This document shows, in pieces, positions 31,515 through 34,333 of a stretch of 34,333 bases of DNA. Origin of the DNA: JBECKQ01 sp040235375. GTDB lineage: Bacteria; Planctomycetota; Phycisphaerae; UBA1845. A program made the position numbers and the translations under genes. The DNA lies in NCBI GenBank assembly GCA_040235375.1, contig JBECKQ010000407.1:1-34333 (forward strand), in the 5' to 3' direction. The notes beneath the pieces are model-generated. The model was not told where the DNA came from, searched no databases, and saw nothing but the letters and a program-made list of their open reading frames with translations. Position 1 is the stretch's first letter. Each line of letters starts with the position of its first letter.

Positions 31515-33005
31515 TCACACCGGAATGCGACACAGATCGTTCAGCACAACAGCGAGATGACCAGCCAAGTGCCGTCGGGTGAACTGCGCGATGCTTGTTG
31601 CCGAAGGGTCATCGGCTGAAACAGCGCGGGCAATCGACTGTCGGGAGGTTGCCCCAGTCGTCCGCTCCCTCACGGTCGCGGCTCTGATTGCGACTCGCGG
31701 CTGCGCACCATCAAGTGGTTTCCCGGTGTCGAACTGGTGCCACAGATGCGAGAGCCCTGTCGCAACGGCATCGGCGTCCGCCTCGAGGAACATCCCTGCG
31801 TTGCATGACTCGATCAGTCGCCGGATTTCGCTATCGCCGCCTGGACCGATCGCCAGGATGGGCCGGCCGGAAGCGAGGTACTCGAACGCCTTGCCCGGAA
31901 GCAGGTTTGCGCCCCTTGCCGATGTCGGCCCGAGCAGCAGCAGCGCGTCGGCCGCTATCATCTGCGCGATCGCCCGATCATGCGGCACGTAGCCGGTCGT
32001 CGTGACGTTCACGCCGGCGTTGCGAAAGACGCGCGCCGTGCCTCGCCCGATCGAGCCGACCACGCGGAACTCGAAGCGGCCCGCCGCGCCACCCAGCGAC
32101 CGCCCGAACCGCGACATGCCTTCAATCAGCGCGGGATCGATACGATCGGACAGGAACCAGCCGGTGAACGCCAGCATGAGCCGATCTTCGGGCCCGTGCA
32201 GCCTGGCACGGGCCTCGGCAGGATCGATCGCTGCGAAGTCGGTCTCGTCATAGCCGTTGGTGATGGTGACGAACTTGTCCGGCCGGGTCGCCGCGCGAGC
32301 ACGTAACGTCTGCGTCTGCGACTCGGTGACGCCGATGACGCGATCGGCGGCGTCGATAAACACCTGCTCGATCCGCCGGTCGATTCGTTTGCGCAGCCCG
32401 TCGCCGAACGGATAGCAGTAATCGTCCGTCCACAGATCACGAAAATCCGCCACCCACGGGAGCCCCGTCGAACGATGCAGAAGCCAGCCGAGCAGATGAT
32501 TCGACGCCGGACTGAATGTCGAATAAACGGCATCGATGACTTCCTGCTTGATGAGCCGGCGGCATTCAGCTGCGCTGTGGAGTGCCCAGAAACCGAGGTG
32601 ATCCGGCACCATCCGCTTCATCGCCGCGGTCAGCAGCCGCTCGCAGCGCCAGTTGATCCTCGGCCGCACACCGTGATCGGCACGAAAGAACCGCTGCGAC
32701 AATCGCCGCGGGTCAAAAAAACCTCGGCGGTAGACGCGCACTGACGCCGGCACGTCATTGAGCAACGAAGCGTCGTAAGGCAGGTCGTCCATCCCCTCCG
32801 CGGCCCATACGATCGGATCCCAGCCGAACTCGGGCAGGTACTTCGCGAACTTCACGCTGCGCTGCACACCCGGTCCGCCGGCCGGCGGAAACGCCGCCGA
32901 GATCATCAGCACGCGGCGCCGCCTCGGCTCTGCGCCGGCCGCGCGCTCGATCACTGGCTCGCGGACTCGCCCCTCAGCAGCCACGCACTCGTCGAGAACC
33001 GTCAT
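31515..33005 (-). CDS. GT4 family glycosyltransferase
   Basis: A 496-residue GT-B glycosyltransferase. The ATG at 33005 forms an ATGA overlap with the gene upstream, so the two are coupled; this leaves a polar N-terminal extension of about 32 residues before VLMISAAFPPAGG. The acceptor domain has WVADFRDLWTDD, typical of this GT4 group. The donor domain has VTITNGYDETDF, GYVPHDRAIAQM and the nucleotide-sugar binding region LLPGKAFEYLASGRPILAIG, where K and E occupy the conserved places. It belongs to a polysaccharide assembly unit with the GT4 at 33002 and the exporter fragment at the right edge. Confidence 0.88.
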   Translation of the reverse strand: MTVLDECVAAEGRVREPVIERAAGAEPRRRRVLMISAAFPPAGGPGVQRSVKFAKYLPEFGWDPIVWAAEGMDDLPYDASLLNDVPASVRVYRRGFFDPRRLSQRFFRADHGVRPRINWRCERLLTAAMKRMVPDHLGFWALHSAAECRRLIKQEVIDAVYSTFSPASNHLLGWLLHRSTGLPWVADFRDLWTDDYCYPFGDGLRKRIDRRIEQVFIDAADRVIGVTESQTQTLRARAATRPDKFVTITNGYDETDFAAIDPAEARARLHGPEDRLMLAFTGWFLSDRIDPALIEGMSRFGRSLGGAAGRFEFRVVGSIGRGTARVFRNAGVNVTTTGYVPHDRAIAQMIAADALLLLGPTSARGANLLPGKAFEYLASGRPILAIGPGGDSEIRRLIESCNAGMFLEADADAVATGLSHLWHQFDTGKPLDGAQPRVAIRAATVRERTTGATSRQSIARAVSADDPSATSIAQFTRRHLAGHLAVVLNDLCRIPV

Positions 33006-34096
33006 GCCGATATCGCCGCTCCCCGCCGCGCGTCCGCGGTCGATTTGAAGAACTCCATCCAGCGCGTCACGCAGTCCCCCCACTCGTATCGCTGTTGCAC
33101 GTGCTCCCGGCCGGCCGCACCCAGCACGCGGCGCTTGCCGGCATCGCCCAGCAGATCGACGACAGCCGCTGCGATCGCGTCGCTGTCGCCCGGCGGCGTG
33201 AGCACGCCGGTCACGCCGTCAACAACCGTTTCGCGCAGCCCACCGATGCCGCTGGCGACGACAGGGATCTCCATCGCGCTGCACTCGAGCGCCGCCACGC
33301 CGAAACTCTCGCGCAGCGACGGTATCACCGACACTTGCCATCGCCCGATCAATTCGGGAACCTGCTCGTGAGCAATGCGACCGAGCCAGCGAATCCGCCC
33401 CGCCACACCCAATTCACCCGCCAACATCTGGCACGATTGCAGCAGCGGCCCGCTGCCGGCCATTTCGAACATTGCGCCCGGAATCTGCGCGAGAATCCGT
33501 GGCATCGCCCGGATCAGATGCTCTGCGCCGTACGCAGGTCCGAATCCCTTGAGAAACCCGACAATCGGCTCTTTCCGGTCGCGTCCCTCCGGCTTGAAGG
33601 CGTCAAGATCGACACCCAGCGGCGTGCACGTAATGGCCGACGCGTCGATGCCAGCGAACGCTGCGACTTCTCCCCGAAACGCATCGCACGTCACCGCCAC
33701 GCCGTGCGCGCTGCGCAGCATCATCCTGCGGTTGGCGAGCGTGGATTCGTGCGGCTCGGCAGCACCCGGCGGCGGGCAGATGTCCGATCCCCACGGGCGG
33801 ACCGTGAAGCAGCCTTCCTCGATAATCTCCGGCGTGAATCCCCAGTTGTGCAGGAATTGAATGCTGACGACGTCAAAGTCGCGCATGAACCGCCGCAGGT
33901 AGTCACGTTTCCGCCGCGCCCAGCGGTGAGGGTGCATCAGTCCGGCCGGCGGCACGCCGTAGGTCTCGTACGTCGCTCCGGGAATGGAGCCCGCGCTGCG
34001 ATAGACCACGTGCACGTGACAGCCGCGCTGGGACAGCGCCGCCGCCATCCGGCTCATCTGCGGAGCGTCGGGCTTGCCGAAAAAGCAGATGCGCAT
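33002..34096 (-). CDS. GT4 family glycosyltransferase
   Basis: A 364-residue GT-B enzyme. The ATG at 34096 is chosen because GGAG stands 6 nt before it; the ATG at 34108 has no such site and adds only four residues. The N-terminal domain begins MRICFFGKPDAPQMSRMA. The donor domain holds TPLGVDLDAF, VGFLKGFGPAYG, LGRIAHEQVPELI and the RESFGVAALECSAMEIPVVA motif with both conserved glutamates. The layout is similar to the GT4 at 14741 (PKYG against PAYG in the same loop), so the two may be paralogues. It lies 18 nt past the stop of the exporter ATPase fragment and is coupled to the next glycosyltransferase. Confidence 0.9.
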   Translation of the reverse strand: MRICFFGKPDAPQMSRMAAALSQRGCHVHVVYRSAGSIPGATYETYGVPPAGLMHPHRWARRKRDYLRRFMRDFDVVSIQFLHNWGFTPEIIEEGCFTVRPWGSDICPPPGAAEPHESTLANRRMMLRSAHGVAVTCDAFRGEVAAFAGIDASAITCTPLGVDLDAFKPEGRDRKEPIVGFLKGFGPAYGAEHLIRAMPRILAQIPGAMFEMAGSGPLLQSCQMLAGELGVAGRIRWLGRIAHEQVPELIGRWQVSVIPSLRESFGVAALECSAMEIPVVASGIGGLRETVVDGVTGVLTPPGDSDAIAAAVVDLLGDAGKRRVLGAAGREHVQQRYEWGDCVTRWMEFFKSTADARRGAAISA

Positions 34097-34114
34097 CGTC
34101 GGCTCCATGCGGCG

Positions 34115-34333
34115 TCAGCCCGCCGCGACCAGCTCGCCGGCCACCGGCGCAAGCGACGTCAGCGCCGACCACTCGTGCGGCAACGCGATCCTCCCCGTCG
34201 CCTTGCCCTGGTCCTCGACCTGCAACGTGAACTTGTACGGCGACTCGGCAAGCAGCTTGCAAGCCTGCGCGTCCCACAGCCGCACCTGGGCATAGTACGT
34301 CCCGCTCGAAACGATCAGCGACGGCAGCGACAA
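34115..34333 (-). CDS. C-terminal end of a probable polysaccharide ABC exporter ATPase (Wzt-like), cut by the window edge
   Basis: Only 72 residues are inside the window, reading in from the right edge. They have the pattern SGTYYAQVRLWDAQ...PYKFTLQVEDQG then GRIALPHEW. This resembles the beta-sandwich carbohydrate-binding domain at the C-terminus of Wzt-type ATPases (SG-Y...L-D...F-V...G...P-W). These proteins energise export of O-antigen-like polysaccharide across the inner membrane together with Wzm. The nucleotide-binding domain would lie outside the window, so the identification rests on the tail alone. The two GT4 genes downstream fit such a locus. Confidence 0.5.
   Translation of the reverse strand: MSLPSLIVSSGTYYAQVRLWDAQACKLLAESPYKFTLQVEDQGKATGRIALPHEWSALTSLAPVAGELVAAG

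Noticed and set aside
1..34333. CRISPR arrays, tRNA or rRNA genes, insertion sequences, toxin-antitoxin or phage-defence modules.
   Set aside because: No regularly spaced repeats, cloverleaf-like segments, transposase or nuclease motifs, or terminal inverted repeats were seen on reading. Short tRNA-like folds cannot be fully excluded without a scan.

Overview
The window is GC-rich DNA with very little non-coding sequence. It most likely comes from a planctomycete, possibly from the Phycisphaerae side. This is an inference from three things: a C-terminal zinc ribbon of the CGY-L-GN-SGRCPECG type (31391-31448), which is very common in planctomycete proteins; the character of the SecG, YicC and TpiA proteins; and the abundance of surface-glycan genes. 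No rRNA, tRNA, CRISPR array, transposase or phage gene was seen.

Layout. (1) 1-5044, minus strand: a housekeeping run reading pheA - DAHP synthase - tpiA - secG - yicC - gmk, with gmk cut by the left edge. A good promoter candidate lies upstream of pheA. (2) 5238-8572: a divergently transcribed sugar-nucleotide epimerase, then a small regulatory island. The island has a cysteine-poor HesB/IscA-like small protein on the minus strand, and a MarR regulator with a SAM methyltransferase on the plus strand. The two promoters of the island carry a related AT-rich motif in their spacers. (3) 8606-9547, minus: an atypical SDR. (4) 9651-21349, plus: a long surface-glycan locus. It holds a GT2 polyprenyl-phosphate-type glycosyltransferase, a DUF354 protein, a fused dehydrogenase/N-acetyltransferase (WbpB-WbpD type), a DegT aminotransferase (WbpE type), a GT4, two methyltransferases, a sulfotransferase, a flippase-like UPF0104/LPG-synthase-TM protein and a large GT-C-like membrane protein. 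Several of these genes overlap by 4 nt (ATGA or GTGA). (5) 21392-25073: a metabolic insert with an O-methyltransferase, CorA with a small exported protein ahead of it, and an orphan SucD followed by a putative 33-residue membrane peptide. (6) 25093-28660: a DegT homologue whose PLP lysine is arginine, diverging from a coupled formyltransferase and a NodB-like (CE4-like) protein. (7) 28661-34333: a methyltransferase remnant, a second GT-C protein, a zinc-ribbon membrane protein, and a minus-strand GT4 pair downstream of what looks like the end of a Wzt-type ABC exporter ATPase.

How they fit together. Most accessory genes can be read as making, decorating (N-acetylated, N-formylated, methylated and sulfated sugars) and exporting a surface polysaccharide. 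The amino-sugar branch has the WbpB, WbpD and WbpE steps, but the UDP-GlcNAc 6-dehydrogenase (WbpA) and any 2-epimerase are not here. The most unusual items are the Arg-for-Lys DegT protein beside the formyltransferase/NodB-like pair, the dehydrogenase-acetyltransferase fusion, and the shared motif in the MarR-island promoters. No wholly new defence or mobile system was recognised.
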